Source of the DNA: Paenibacillus ehimensis NBRC 15659
Lineage (GTDB): Bacteria > Bacillota > Bacilli > Paenibacillales > NBRC-103111
Reading direction: 5' to 3'
Length of the DNA stretch: 64,000 nt
NCBI RefSeq assembly: GCF_004000785.1
Contig: NZ_BILX01000007.1
Coordinates: forward strand, 97,660-161,659
In this document: positions 42,944 through 51,825 of the stretch, in pieces
How the letters are laid out: every line of letters starts with the position of its first letter
How positions within the stretch are numbered: the first letter of the stretch is position 1
Notes under the pieces: generated by a model
What the model was told of the DNA's origin: nothing
The model's database searches: none
What the model saw: the letters and a program-made list of their open reading frames with translations, nothing else
Translations under genes and position numbers: made by a program

Positions 42944-44059
42944 ATGTTTAAAAAAGTAACGATTCAAATCGACGAGCGTGGCTTACTGTTCCGCAAAGGA
43001 AGCTACGATAAATATTTGCCGCCCGGCACGTATCGCCTCTCGCCTTTTTCCGATGAAACGGTTGTCGTTCTCGACATAACGAAGCCTTTTGCGGTGGAGG
43101 GGAAGGACTTGCAGTTGTTCCTTCACGATGACCGGCTCTTGCGGGAGCTGGATGTCATTGAGGTGCAGGACCACGAATATGTGCTGCATTACGAGGACGG
43201 CAAATTCGCCGGGCTGCTGACGGCCGGACGATATGTGTTCTGGAACATATTGAAGAAGCACACGTATGTCCGGGTGGACATTCGCCAGCCCGAGCTGCCT
43301 GCGGAGGTCGATCTGGCGATCCGGCCCAAGCTAATGGCCTATTGCCAGACGTTCGAGGTGGCGAGCTACGAATCGGGCATGCTGTTCTATAACCATGTGA
43401 TGCAAAAAGAGCTCAAGCCCGGCAAATATTATTTCTGGAAAGGGCCTACCGCCGTCGCCGTGAAGACCGTAGACCTGCGCCAGCAGCAAATGGACATGAC
43501 CGGCCAGGAGATGATGACCGAAGACAAAGTGACCTTGCGGCTCAATTTCGTCTGCCAGTACAAAATCGTGAACCCTCTGCGCGCTTTGGAGATCAAATCG
43601 TTCGAGGAGCAGATGTATATCCAGCTGCAGCTCATTTTGCGGGAATATATCGGCACCTTGAAGCTGGACGATCTGCTGAAAATGAAGCAGGAAATCGCGG
43701 CCTTCGTGCTGTCCCGGCTGAACGAGAAGAGCCAGGATTACGGCGTCGCCTTCGTATCGGCCGGCGTGAAGGATATAATCCTGCCCGGCGATATCAAGGA
43801 CATCTTGAACACGGTGCTCCTCGCCGAGAAGAAAGCCCAGGCCAACCTGATCACCCGGCGCGAGGAAACGGCATCGACGCGCAGCCTGCTCAATACCGCG
43901 AAGCTGATGGACGAGAACCAGACGCTGTACCGGTTGAAGGAGCTGGAGTTCCTCGAAAAAATCTGCGAGAAGATCGGCACGATCTCGCTCACCGGCGGCG
44001 GCAACCTGCTGGAGCAGCTGAACTCGCTGCTGGGAGACAAAAGCGCAGGAAAAGTGTAA
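42944..44059 (+). CDS. Slipin (SPFH/band-7 family protein)
   Basis: Protein of 371 residues with an SPFH core (about 165-300: QEMMTEDKVTLRLNFVCQYKI, REYIGTLKLDDLL, YGVAFVSAGVKDIILPGDIKDILNTV) and a helical tail (KKAQANLITRREETASTRSLLNTAKL). The N-terminal ~150 residues are an extra region found in a soluble-looking slipin subgroup (GLLFRKGSYDKYLPPGTYRL); no hydrophobic anchor is clear, unlike stomatins. SPFH proteins form large rings on membranes. In several bacterial gene neighbourhoods this subgroup accompanies RNA-repair genes, which fits the Hen1/Pnkp pair 1.8 kb upstream. ATG 42944 follows AAGGAGGATTT. Confidence 0.88.
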   Translation: MFKKVTIQIDERGLLFRKGSYDKYLPPGTYRLSPFSDETVVVLDITKPFAVEGKDLQLFLHDDRLLRELDVIEVQDHEYVLHYEDGKFAGLLTAGRYVFWNILKKHTYVRVDIRQPELPAEVDLAIRPKLMAYCQTFEVASYESGMLFYNHVMQKELKPGKYYFWKGPTAVAVKTVDLRQQQMDMTGQEMMTEDKVTLRLNFVCQYKIVNPLRALEIKSFEEQMYIQLQLILREYIGTLKLDDLLKMKQEIAAFVLSRLNEKSQDYGVAFVSAGVKDIILPGDIKDILNTVLLAEKKAQANLITRREETASTRSLLNTAKLMDENQTLYRLKELEFLEKICEKIGTISLTGGGNLLEQLNSLLGDKSAGKV

Positions 44060-44076
44060 TCGATAGGTTTAGCAGC

Positions 44077-44102
44077 GGGTCGCCTCGGCGGCTCTCTTTT
44101 TT
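44077..44102 (+). terminator. Terminator after slipin
   Basis: Short GC arms GGGTCGCC / GGCGGCTC (with mismatch and G:T) followed by CTTTTTT. Confidence 0.5.
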
Positions 44103-44155
44103 GTCCTTTCCAATGATTTCCACAGCCTTCGGTCCTCAAAATCGGGTATGCTTTA

Positions 44156-44209
44156 TATACATGGCGTATAAAAAGGGAGAAGCTTTTTTCGTTCTATCGG
44201 CGAATAGAT
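44156..44209 (+). promoter_or_regulatory. Two-box regulatory site upstream of the amino-acid importer
   Basis: Box A: TATAC-N5-GTATA (44156-44170), followed by AAAA. Box B: TTC-N6-CGAATAGAT (44192-44209). The same two boxes with the same 36-base offset occur at 48337-48390 between pucR and the dehydrogenase gene. They are the best candidates for PucR binding sites or a shared promoter. Confidence 0.6.
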
Positions 44210-44223
44210 TGTAAGCGGTTTCT
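44209..44223 (+). promoter_or_regulatory. CcpA cre site
   Basis: TTGTAAGCGGTTTCT fits the full consensus WTGNAANCGNWNNCW. It lies at the probable promoter of the importer genes, 101 bp before the first start codon, so carbon catabolite repression is likely. Confidence 0.6.
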
Positions 44224-44323
44224 ATATTACTATTTAACCAGGTAAACTTTTTGGGGACAAGCTGCAAGACAAAAAGAATGCGCTTTCTTCGCAACATAGA
44301 CTATCCCGCAAGGAGGTTAATCC

Positions 44324-45046
44324 ATGATTCAAGTTAACACCTTGGTCAAGTCATTCGGCTCCGTTAACGTCCTGAAAGGCATCAATTTAAACGTACAGGA
44401 AAAAGAAGTCGTCGTCTTGCTTGGCGCGAGCGGCTCGGGGAAAAGCACACTGCTGCGGTGTCTGAACTTCCTCGAAATTTATGACGACGGGGAAATTTAT
44501 ATTTTTGGGGAAAAGCGCGACCCTCACAAGTCGAACCTGAATCAGATCCGGCAAGAGGTCGGCATGGTGTTCCAGCATTTTAATCTGTTTCCCCATAAAA
44601 CGGTACTGGAGAACGTGATCGAAGCGCCGATTCATGTGAAGAAGATCAAAAAGAAAACGGCCATCGATACCGCGTACGACTTGCTGGACAAGGTGGGGCT
44701 GAGGGATAAGGCGCATGAATATCCCGGCATGCTGTCCGGCGGGCAGAAGCAGCGCGTCGCCATCGCCCGGGCGCTCGCCATGGCGCCGAGAGTGATGCTG
44801 TTCGACGAGCCGACCTCGGCTCTGGACCCCGAGCTTGTCGGCGAGGTGCTTCAAGTAATGAAGCAGCTTGCCAAGGAGGGTATGACGATGATCGTCGTCA
44901 CCCATGAGATGGGCTTCGCCCGCGAGGTAGCCGACCGCGTCGTCTTCATGAGCGACGGAAAAATATTGGAGGAAGCCCATCCCGAACAATTTTTTGTCAA
45001 TCCGCAGACGGAACGGGCTCAACAGTTTTTGCGCAGTATCCTTTAA
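44324..45046 (+). CDS. Polar amino-acid ABC importer ATPase
   Basis: Cytoplasmic ATPase subunit of 240 residues: Walker [11 protein letters not shown]-loop [18 protein letters not shown], signature [15 protein letters not shown], Walker [15 protein letters not shown] and switch His in [15 protein letters not shown]. It belongs to the GlnQ/HisP group. It is the first gene of a three-gene importer operon, behind a cre site and the two-box element shared with the PucR-linked genes. The ligand may be lysine-related (see downstream enzymes) but is not shown by this subunit. Confidence 0.93.
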   Translation: MIQVNTLVKSFGSVNVLKGINLNVQEKEVVVLLGASGSGKSTLLRCLNFLEIYDDGEIYIFGEKRDPHKSNLNQIRQEVGMVFQHFNLFPHKTVLENVIEAPIHVKKIKKKTAIDTAYDLLDKVGLRDKAHEYPGMLSGGQKQRVAIARALAMAPRVMLFDEPTSALDPELVGEVLQVMKQLAKEGMTMIVVTHEMGFAREVADRVVFMSDGKILEEAHPEQFFVNPQTERAQQFLRSIL

Positions 45047-45088
45047 AAAGCAACGCAGCCTAAGACCAACTTACAGGAGGAATGTGTG

Positions 45089-45892
45089 ATGAAAAAAGGG
45101 TTGATCGTTTCCTTGTTGTCGATGCTGGTAGGGGCTATGCTTCTCGCCGGCTGTGCTTCGACAGGCAACACCCCGTCTGCGGCTTCTGCCGACGGCAAAG
45201 ATTCCGGACAAGTGAAAGCGTTTCATTTTGCAATGAGCGGGCTGTACAAGCCTTTCAATTACAAGGAAAACGGCAATCTGGTCGGCTTTGACGTCGAATT
45301 CGGGAGTGAGCTGGCCAAGAAAATGGGCGTGAAGGCCGAGCCGGTCACGAACCCGTGGGAAACGATCATTCCCGGTCTTCTCTCGAAGAAATACGATGCG
45401 ATTCTGGGCAGTATGGCGATTACGCCGGAACGCCAGAAGACAGTCAACTTCACGACGCCTTACTACCGGTCGGGCGCGCAAATCTTCGTCGCCAAGACGA
45501 ACGAGACGATCAAGTCCGCGGCCGATCTGAAAGGCAAGAAAATCGGCGTGCTCAAGGCAAGCTTATTCAAAAGTCTGGCCGCCGAGCGGACGGATGCGGG
45601 CAACATTACCGAGTACGATAGCGATCTGACAGCGCTGCTGGATCTGCCGACGGGGCGGGTGGATGCGGTCATTACGGACGATTTGGTCGGCTTCCGCATG
45701 ATCAAGGAAAGCGCCACGGCGATCAAGGCCGTCGGGGAGCCGTTGACGATGCAGGAGATGGGAATCGCGGTCCGCAAGGAGGACCAAGCACTGCTGGATC
45801 AATTGAACAAGGCCATCGACGAGATGGTCAAGGACGGAACGTATGACAAGCTGAGCGAGAAATGGTTCGGCAGAAATATTTTGCAAAAGTAA
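45089..45892 (+). CDS. Amino-acid ABC importer binding lipoprotein
   Basis: Extracellular receptor of 267 residues with a signal peptide and lipobox LLAGC (Cys about 22), then a family 3 solute-binding fold (FHFAMSGLYKPFNYKENGNLVGFDVE, GMAITPERQK-like segment with the Arg that grips the amino-acid carboxylate, and the C-terminal AVRKEDQALLDQLNKAIDEM). It delivers a polar amino acid or derivative. ATG 45089 is preferred over GTG 45086 because AGGAGG then lies at eight bases. Confidence 0.92.
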   Translation: MKKGLIVSLLSMLVGAMLLAGCASTGNTPSAASADGKDSGQVKAFHFAMSGLYKPFNYKENGNLVGFDVEFGSELAKKMGVKAEPVTNPWETIIPGLLSKKYDAILGSMAITPERQKTVNFTTPYYRSGAQIFVAKTNETIKSAADLKGKKIGVLKASLFKSLAAERTDAGNITEYDSDLTALLDLPTGRVDAVITDDLVGFRMIKESATAIKAVGEPLTMQEMGIAVRKEDQALLDQLNKAIDEMVKDGTYDKLSEKWFGRNILQK

Positions 45893-45920
45893 CGAAACGA
45901 TATTCAGATGAGGTGACCCG

Positions 45921-46637
45921 ATGATCGAAATCTTGCTGTCCAGTTACGACGTGTTTCTGAAAGCGACCTGGCTGACCGTTCGCATAACGTTGGTTTCTCT
46001 TCTGCTCGGAAGCGTCATCGGTCTGATCTTTGCCTTTTTCCGGCTGTCGAAGAGCCGCGTCTTGAACGCCGTGGCGACATTCTACATTACGCTAATCCGT
46101 GGAACGCCGCTTATTATCCAGATCGCCGTGCTGTACTTCGGAATTTCCAACATTATTTTGCTGTCGCAGTTTTGGGCGGGGGTGTTCGCGCTGGCGATTC
46201 ACGGCGGCGCGTACATCGCGGAAATTTTCCGCGGCGCGATTCAATCGATCGACCGCGGTCAGATGGAGGCGGCTCGCTCACTCGGGATGACGTATCCGCA
46301 GGCGATGCGCAGAATTATTTTGCCGCAGGCGTTCAAAATCGCCATTCCACCGCTCGGCAACCAGTTCATATTGGGACTGAAGGAATCGTCGCTCGTGGCC
46401 TACGTTGGCATGTCGGATTTGTGGGGAGCGGCGTTAAGCGAAGCGGCCGCGAACTTCAAGCAGCTCGAAACGTACGTGGTGGCGGGGTTATATTACTTGG
46501 CTCTAGTTATGCTCTTCACGTTTGTGGTAGGCAAGCTGGAAGCGAGACTCGATGTCAACGCGAAAGCGAAAAGCAGGGAAGCGAGCGCCAAGCCGCGCGC
46601 CCGCTACAGCTCCTCGGAAGAAACGGTCAGCTTGTAG
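45921..46637 (+). CDS. Amino-acid ABC importer permease
   Basis: Membrane permease of 238 residues of the HisM/GlnP type, with about five helices and the ATPase-contact segment IDRGQMEAARSLGMTYPQAMRRIILPQA. It completes the importer. Its 3' end overlaps the convergent pucR gene by 34 bp, tail to tail, an arrangement that would produce overlapping antisense ends. Confidence 0.92.
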   Translation: MIEILLSSYDVFLKATWLTVRITLVSLLLGSVIGLIFAFFRLSKSRVLNAVATFYITLIRGTPLIIQIAVLYFGISNIILLSQFWAGVFALAIHGGAYIAEIFRGAIQSIDRGQMEAARSLGMTYPQAMRRIILPQAFKIAIPPLGNQFILGLKESSLVAYVGMSDLWGAALSEAAANFKQLETYVVAGLYYLALVMLFTFVVGKLEARLDVNAKAKSREASAKPRARYSSSEETVSL

Positions 46638-48259
46638 GCCATAATCGCGATCTCCAGCTTCAAGCGGTCTTCCGACGATTGAAGATTCCGCCGCGTTTTT
46701 TTCTCGATCTGGTTCAGCCGGTATTTCAGCGTATGGCGGTGAATGAACAGCTCGGCTGCGGTCACATGCACGCTCTGGTTATGGTACAGGTACGTTTCGA
46801 GCGTTTGAAGCAGGTCGGCTCCTTGACGTTTGTTTTGCATCAAAGCTCCGAGCTGCTCCTCGGCAAACTGCCGCAAGTCCATACCGTGCTCCTGCATTTG
46901 GATCAGGAAGTGGTACAGTCCCAGATCGTCATAATGAACGACGGGCTTCGGCTTGTGCAGCAGCTTGGCGAAGACGAGAGCCCGGTGCGCTTCCTGCGCG
47001 CTTTTGGCCAGGTCGGCCAGATCGGTGTAACTTTTGCCGATGCCGATCCGCAGCGGGAATCCGGGATAGAACGCGCTCCATTTGTCGGCGATATCCTGTA
47101 CGGCCAGAAGCGAAGCTTCCTCTGCGGCTTCGGGAGCCGTGCTTTTGCCTCCCGTTCCCATCAGGATAACGCAGCCGTCCAGCCGGTTGCGCAGCAGAAA
47201 CTGGCGGTTATGCTTGCTCATGGCCTGATTCACGACCTGATACAGCCGGTCCAGCATGTCGTCCAGCGTACGGCGCTCGAGGTCGGACGGGAGGTTCTCC
47301 ACCTTGATCTGCAGCACGGCTTGACTGCCGCTCGGATCAAAGCCCAGCTTTTTCCCGCGCTCGATCACTTCGGCTTTATTGGTAAAATTTTTGGATAACA
47401 CTTGATCGAGAAATTCGCCTTGAAAACGGATTTCCGTATCCAGAATCGCTTTATGCCGCAGAAATTCAATCGCATACACGGTGGCCGCATGCTCGACCGC
47501 GATCTGGTCGATGTCCTTCCATAGGTCTTTATCCTTGATGGCCGCAATCCAGCCGTAGTTCGTCTGATTCGCCATGACCGGATAGAGCGAAATTGTGTAT
47601 TCGCTTTCATGATTGTTGAAGTGAAGAAGCTGCTGTTCAAAAGGCGGCTGCAACGGCTCGGAAAAGAGCAGGAGCCGATTCTGGCCGATCCGGCGTACCT
47701 CGTCATGAACGATCCGGTCCGAGACGATGGAAGCATCCGCATCGAACAGCACGATGCTGCCGTCCGTCAGCCGCGACAGCGTGTCGGTGATCGCCTGGAT
47801 TCCTTGATTGTCCAAGACCAGACGGGTAAATTCCTTGTGGATGTTGATCGAATGCTCGAACATGCGGAATTGGTTGTTGACGATCTGTTCCAGAATCGCC
47901 TTGGTAATGACCGAAAAGTTGATATCCGTCGGAATTTCCAGCAGCGGAAGGGCGGAGCGGTTCGCAATGTCGATGAACGATTGGGGAATTTCGCGCAGGT
48001 AAAACCCGGTGTACATCGCGACGCCGGACAGCTTCTTGTTGGACAGCAGCTTGTGGAACTGGCTGCGTTTCTCTTCGCTTTCCATCAGGCCGAAGCCGGT
48101 CGTAATCAGGAACTCGCCTTCCTGCAGCCGGTCGATGTCTTCGATGACCTCGACGATCGTGACCCACTTGATGATATTGTTCATGCCGTCGAATCCGGCG
48201 ACCAATTTCGTCTGCGACATCACGGGCAGCTGGATCGCTTCTTGAATGCTTATTCCCAT
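46604..48259 (-). CDS. PucR-family transcription regulator
   Basis: Cytoplasmic regulator of 551 residues. The N-terminal PucR domain (about 8-130; VVEVIEDIDRLQEGEFLITTGFG) senses a ligand, a central GGDEF-like CdaR region follows, and the C-terminal helix-turn-helix (about 495-545; HVTAAELFIHRHTLKYRLNQIE) binds DNA. Family members mostly activate nitrogen-compound catabolism when the substrate is present. It lies divergent from the dehydrogenase-led operon and next to the importer, and both of those have the same two-box element upstream, so it probably controls both. Confidence 0.9.
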   Translation of the reverse strand: MGISIQEAIQLPVMSQTKLVAGFDGMNNIIKWVTIVEVIEDIDRLQEGEFLITTGFGLMESEEKRSQFHKLLSNKKLSGVAMYTGFYLREIPQSFIDIANRSALPLLEIPTDINFSVITKAILEQIVNNQFRMFEHSINIHKEFTRLVLDNQGIQAITDTLSRLTDGSIVLFDADASIVSDRIVHDEVRRIGQNRLLLFSEPLQPPFEQQLLHFNNHESEYTISLYPVMANQTNYGWIAAIKDKDLWKDIDQIAVEHAATVYAIEFLRHKAILDTEIRFQGEFLDQVLSKNFTNKAEVIERGKKLGFDPSGSQAVLQIKVENLPSDLERRTLDDMLDRLYQVVNQAMSKHNRQFLLRNRLDGCVILMGTGGKSTAPEAAEEASLLAVQDIADKWSAFYPGFPLRIGIGKSYTDLADLAKSAQEAHRALVFAKLLHKPKPVVHYDDLGLYHFLIQMQEHGMDLRQFAEEQLGALMQNKRQGADLLQTLETYLYHNQSVHVTAAELFIHRHTLKYRLNQIEKKTRRNLQSSEDRLKLEIAIMAYKLTVSSEEL

Positions 48260-48336
48260 AGGAATGATCCCCTTTTCTGTGCGGATTGGCTTGAGTCAGT
48301 TATATCACGGCCCGTCATTTCGGGCAAGCTGGAATT

Positions 48337-48390
48337 TATACCTTATGTATAAAAAAGCGCGCTCATTTTGGATTCGTCGGTCGAATAGAT
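48337..48390 (+). promoter_or_regulatory. Two-box regulatory site between pucR and the dehydrogenase gene
   Basis: Box A TATAC-N5-GTATA (48337-48351) followed by AAAAA, and box B TTC-N6-CGAATAGAT (48373-48390). Box B lies 36 bases after the start of box A, exactly as at 44156. Within box B here ATTCG-N5-CGAAT is a perfect palindrome. Confidence 0.6.
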
Positions 48391-48456
48391 CAAGCGCTTT
48401 AGCTGGTTTAAACTACAAGTAATCGCAGCCCTAACGCAGAGGCCGGAGGTGGAACG

Positions 48457-49722
48457 ATGGCAGTCGAAACGGTGCGGCATAGTGAACAATTAAGCGTCTT
48501 GGAGCGAACGCGGCAGGTCATCAAGAAGGCGCTGGAGCATATGGGCTACGCGGAATCGTTTTACGAGCTGCTCAAGCAGCCCCTTCGGTTGATGACGGTT
48601 CGTATTCCCATACGCATGGACGACGGCTCCGTCCGGGTATTCACCGGATACCGGGCTCAGCATAACGATGCGGTGGGACCGACCAAGGGCGGCATCCGGT
48701 TTCATCCTACAGTGACGCCGGAGGAAGTGTCCGCTCTATCGATGTGGATGAGCATCAAATGCGGTCTGACCGACTTCCCGTACGGCGGGGGCAAAGGAGG
48801 CATCCAGTGCGATCCGCGCACGATGTCCGCCGCCGAGCTGGAGCGGCTGAGCCGCGGGTACGTCCGGGCGATCAGCCAGATCGTCGGTCCGACCAAGGAT
48901 ATTCCCGCCCCGGATGTGTACACGAATGCGCAAATGATGGCTTGGATGATGGACGAATACAGCCGTCTCCGCGAATTCGACTCCCCCGGCTTTATTACCG
49001 GCAAGCCGCTTGTGCTGGGCGGTTCGGCGGGCAGAGAGTCCTCGACGGCCAAAGGCGTGACGATCGTGCTGCGCGAAGCGGCGAAGGTGGCCGGCGTGGA
49101 GCTGAGCGGCGCCAAGGTGATCATTCAAGGGTTCGGCAATGCCGGAGGCTATCTGGCGAAATTTCTGCACGACGCGGGAGCGAAGATCGTAGGGATTTCA
49201 GACGCGGGCGGCGCTCTGTATCACCCTGACGGCCTCGATGTCGATTATTTGCTGGAGAAACGGGATGCGTTCGGCGCGGTCACTCACCTGTTCGCAAGCG
49301 CCATCTCCAACCGGGAGCTGCTTGTGCAAGCATGCGACATTCTTATCCCGGCTGCCATCGAGAATCAGATTACGGACGAGAACGCGGCCGACATTCAAGC
49401 GAAAATCGTTGTCGAGGCGGCGAACGGACCGACGACCGCGAAGGCTACGGAAATGCTCACCTCCCGGGGCGTGCTGCTCGTTCCCGACGTGCTGGCGAGC
49501 GCAGGCGGTGTCGTCGTTTCGTACTTCGAGCGGGTTCAAAACAACCAGGGCTACTATTGGTCCGAAGCCGAGATACATCAGAAGCTGGACCATATTTTGG
49601 TCAAAGCCTTTCGCGGGGTCTATCAAATTGCATTGGAGAGCAAGGTGGACATGAGGCTGGCCGCCTATATTGCAGGCCTCCGAAAAATGGCGGAAGCCAT
49701 GCGCTGGAGAGGCTGGGTTTAA
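48457..49722 (+). CDS. Glutamate dehydrogenase-family amino-acid dehydrogenase
   Basis: Cytoplasmic NAD(P)-dependent enzyme of 421 residues, the usual length of RocG/GudB. Substrate-site lysines lie in GPTKGGIRFHP and YGGGKGGI; the catalytic Asp region is PAPDVYTNAQMM; the nucleotide fold has IQGFGNAGGYLAKFL. It converts glutamate to 2-oxoglutarate and ammonium, which would regenerate the amino acceptor used by the two aminotransferases of this operon. It is the first gene of the run to 58014, behind the two-box element. ATG 48457 follows CCGGAGGTGG. Confidence 0.92.
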   Translation: MAVETVRHSEQLSVLERTRQVIKKALEHMGYAESFYELLKQPLRLMTVRIPIRMDDGSVRVFTGYRAQHNDAVGPTKGGIRFHPTVTPEEVSALSMWMSIKCGLTDFPYGGGKGGIQCDPRTMSAAELERLSRGYVRAISQIVGPTKDIPAPDVYTNAQMMAWMMDEYSRLREFDSPGFITGKPLVLGGSAGRESSTAKGVTIVLREAAKVAGVELSGAKVIIQGFGNAGGYLAKFLHDAGAKIVGISDAGGALYHPDGLDVDYLLEKRDAFGAVTHLFASAISNRELLVQACDILIPAAIENQITDENAADIQAKIVVEAANGPTTAKATEMLTSRGVLLVPDVLASAGGVVVSYFERVQNNQGYYWSEAEIHQKLDHILVKAFRGVYQIALESKVDMRLAAYIAGLRKMAEAMRWRGWV

Positions 49723-49747
49723 CACAAGCGTAAAGAGGGGAACCGAC

Positions 49748-51112
49748 ATGACGGATACACATTTGATCAAGCCGATTCTGGACTACGATTATCCAACGGT
49801 AGCCAGCGGACAAGGCATTTACCTCCATGACACGGACGGCAAAACGTATATCGACGGCTGCTCCGGCGCAGTAACGGCCAGCATCGGCCACGGGGTACCG
49901 GAAATCGTCGAGGCGATGAAGGCGCAGGCGGAAAAAGTATCGTTCGCGTACCGCTCGCAGTTTACGAGCGAACCGGCCGAAGCGCTTGCCCGCAAGCTAA
50001 GCGAATGGTCCGGGGGGCGCTGGAGCTGGTCCTTTTTCGTCAACAGCGGCTCGGAAGCGACGGAGACGGCGATGAAGATCGCGATCCAGCATTGGCAGGA
50101 GAAAGGCCGCGACCGCAAAAACCGCTTCATTTCCCGCTGGATGAGCTATCACGGCATTACGATGGGCGCTTTGTCGATGTCCGGCAATATTTTGCGGCGC
50201 AAGCGGTTCATCCCGCTGCTCGAAGATTATCCGTCCGTTTCCGCGCCGTACTGCTACCGCTGTCCGCTGAAGGAAGCGCATCCCGGCTGCGGCATGAAAT
50301 GCGCGCAGGAGCTGGAAACGTCGATTCTGCGCATCGGGCCGGAGCATATCGCCGGATTTATCGCGGAGCCGATCATCGGCGCTTCGGGAGGGGCGGTGAC
50401 GCCGCCGGAGGGCTATTATCAGGAGATCAAGCGTATCTGCGACAAATACGATATTCTCTTCATCGCGGACGAGGTGATGACGGGGCTCGGCAGAGCCGGC
50501 AAGAAGTTCGGGATCGAGCACTGGGGAGTCGATCCTGACATCGTCGCCTTGGGCAAGGGCATGAGTGCAGGCTATACGCCTATGGCGGCGACGCTGGTCA
50601 GCGATAAGGTCATGGAGCCGATTCTGAAAGGGTCCAAGTCGATCATGGCGGGCCATACGTACAGCGCCAATCCGCAATCCGCCGCCGTCTGTCTGGCCGT
50701 GCTGGACTATATGGAAAAGCACGATTTGGTTCGCAAGGCGGAAGAGAACGGCGAGTATCTTCTCGGCAAGCTGCAGGAGATGGCGAAGCGGCTGGACATC
50801 GTAGGCGACGTGCGGGGCAAAGGGATGCTGCTCGGACTGGAGTTCGTGCCGGATGTGCGGACGAAAGGGATTTTCCCGCTATCGCTCGGCGTGACAGCGC
50901 GGGTCATCAAGCGCGCTTTCGACAAAGGGCTGCTCGTGTACCCGGCATCGGGAGGCATCGACGGAGCGGCCGGAGACGCAATTATCGTCTCTCCGCCATT
51001 AATTATCACCCCGGATCAAATCGATAGCCTGGTAAACATATTGGAAAAAAGTATTTTTGAAGTGCAAGAGGAATTGCGGGCGGAAGGCCATTTGAATAAA
51101 ACGGCGGTATAG
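49748..51112 (+). CDS. yodT: Class III aminotransferase, YodT-like
   Basis: PLP enzyme of 454 residues with the class III core: GCSGAVTASIGHG near the start, NSGSEATETAMKIA, FIADEVMTGLGRAG and the PLP lysine Lys270 in LGKGMSAGYTPM. Order and length match YodT of the Bacillus subtilis yodTSRQ-yodP-kamA operon. In a beta-lysine pathway it would convert N6-acetyl-beta-lysine to 3-keto-6-acetamidohexanoate; this is inferred from context. ATG 49748 is chosen because AGAGGGG precedes it; the frame stays open upstream into the dehydrogenase gene. Confidence 0.85.
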   Translation: MTDTHLIKPILDYDYPTVASGQGIYLHDTDGKTYIDGCSGAVTASIGHGVPEIVEAMKAQAEKVSFAYRSQFTSEPAEALARKLSEWSGGRWSWSFFVNSGSEATETAMKIAIQHWQEKGRDRKNRFISRWMSYHGITMGALSMSGNILRRKRFIPLLEDYPSVSAPYCYRCPLKEAHPGCGMKCAQELETSILRIGPEHIAGFIAEPIIGASGGAVTPPEGYYQEIKRICDKYDILFIADEVMTGLGRAGKKFGIEHWGVDPDIVALGKGMSAGYTPMAATLVSDKVMEPILKGSKSIMAGHTYSANPQSAAVCLAVLDYMEKHDLVRKAEENGEYLLGKLQEMAKRLDIVGDVRGKGMLLGLEFVPDVRTKGIFPLSLGVTARVIKRAFDKGLLVYPASGGIDGAAGDAIIVSPPLIITPDQIDSLVNILEKSIFEVQEELRAEGHLNKTAV

Positions 51113-51129
51113 GGGAAGGGGGAAAACGC

Positions 51130-51825
51130 ATGGAGCTTGTAAAAAAGCGAAGCAAGGTCGCCGGGCTGGAGGACGCGCTTCAGCATATACGCGACGGAAT
51201 GACCCTGATGTACGGGGGCTTCGGAGGCGTGGGCAATCCTCCGTCCTTGTGCCAAGGCATATTGGATAAAGGCGTGCGCGATCTCGTCCTGATCGGCAAC
51301 GACTGCGCGTTCCCGGATATCGGCATCGGGCGGCTGATCACGGCGGGCCGGGCCCGGAAAGTCATCGTCTCGCACATCGGCTCCAATCCGAACGCCGGCC
51401 GGCTCATGAACGAGGGCGCGCTGGAGGTCGAGTTTAGCCCGCAAGGGACGCTGGCCGAGCGCATCCGCGCCGGAGGCGTCGGCTTGGGCGGCATCTTCGT
51501 CGATGTCGGCATCGGCACGATTGCCGAAGAGGGCAAGCAGCAGATCGTGCTGGACGGCAAGCCGTATTTGATCGAGACGGCGCTGACCGCCGAGGTCAGC
51601 ATCGTGCACGCGCAGAAGGCCGATCCGTACGGCAACTTGATCTATGACAAAAGCGCCCGCAATTTCAATCCGCTCGTCGCGATGGCCGGAGATTACACCA
51701 TTGCCGAGGTAGACGAAATCGTGCCGCTCGGCGAGCTGGACCCGGAATGCATCGTCACCCCGGGGATTTATGTGGATATGGTCATACCGAGTCAAGGAGT
51801 GAACTGGACATGGGCGTGGGAGTAG
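51130..51825 (+). CDS. yodS: 3-oxoacid CoA-transferase subunit A, YodS-like
   Basis: Cytoplasmic subunit of 231 residues with the family motif MYGGFGGVGNPPSLCQGI and the GSNPNAGRLMNEG loop. With the next gene product it moves CoA from a donor such as acetyl- or succinyl-CoA to a 3-keto acid. Here the acceptor is probably 3-keto-6-acetamidohexanoate or acetoacetate. The B subunit gene overlaps its end by 16 bp, indicating coupled translation of a heterodimer. Confidence 0.9.
   Translation: MELVKKRSKVAGLEDALQHIRDGMTLMYGGFGGVGNPPSLCQGILDKGVRDLVLIGNDCAFPDIGIGRLITAGRARKVIVSHIGSNPNAGRLMNEGALEVEFSPQGTLAERIRAGGVGLGGIFVDVGIGTIAEEGKQQIVLDGKPYLIETALTAEVSIVHAQKADPYGNLIYDKSARNFNPLVAMAGDYTIAEVDEIVPLGELDPECIVTPGIYVDMVIPSQGVNWTWAWE

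Noticed and set aside
48375..48400. A second cre site before the dehydrogenase gene (AAGCGCTT core)
   Set aside because: The core looks similar but the required TGNAA half is absent; the bases instead belong to the shared two-box element.
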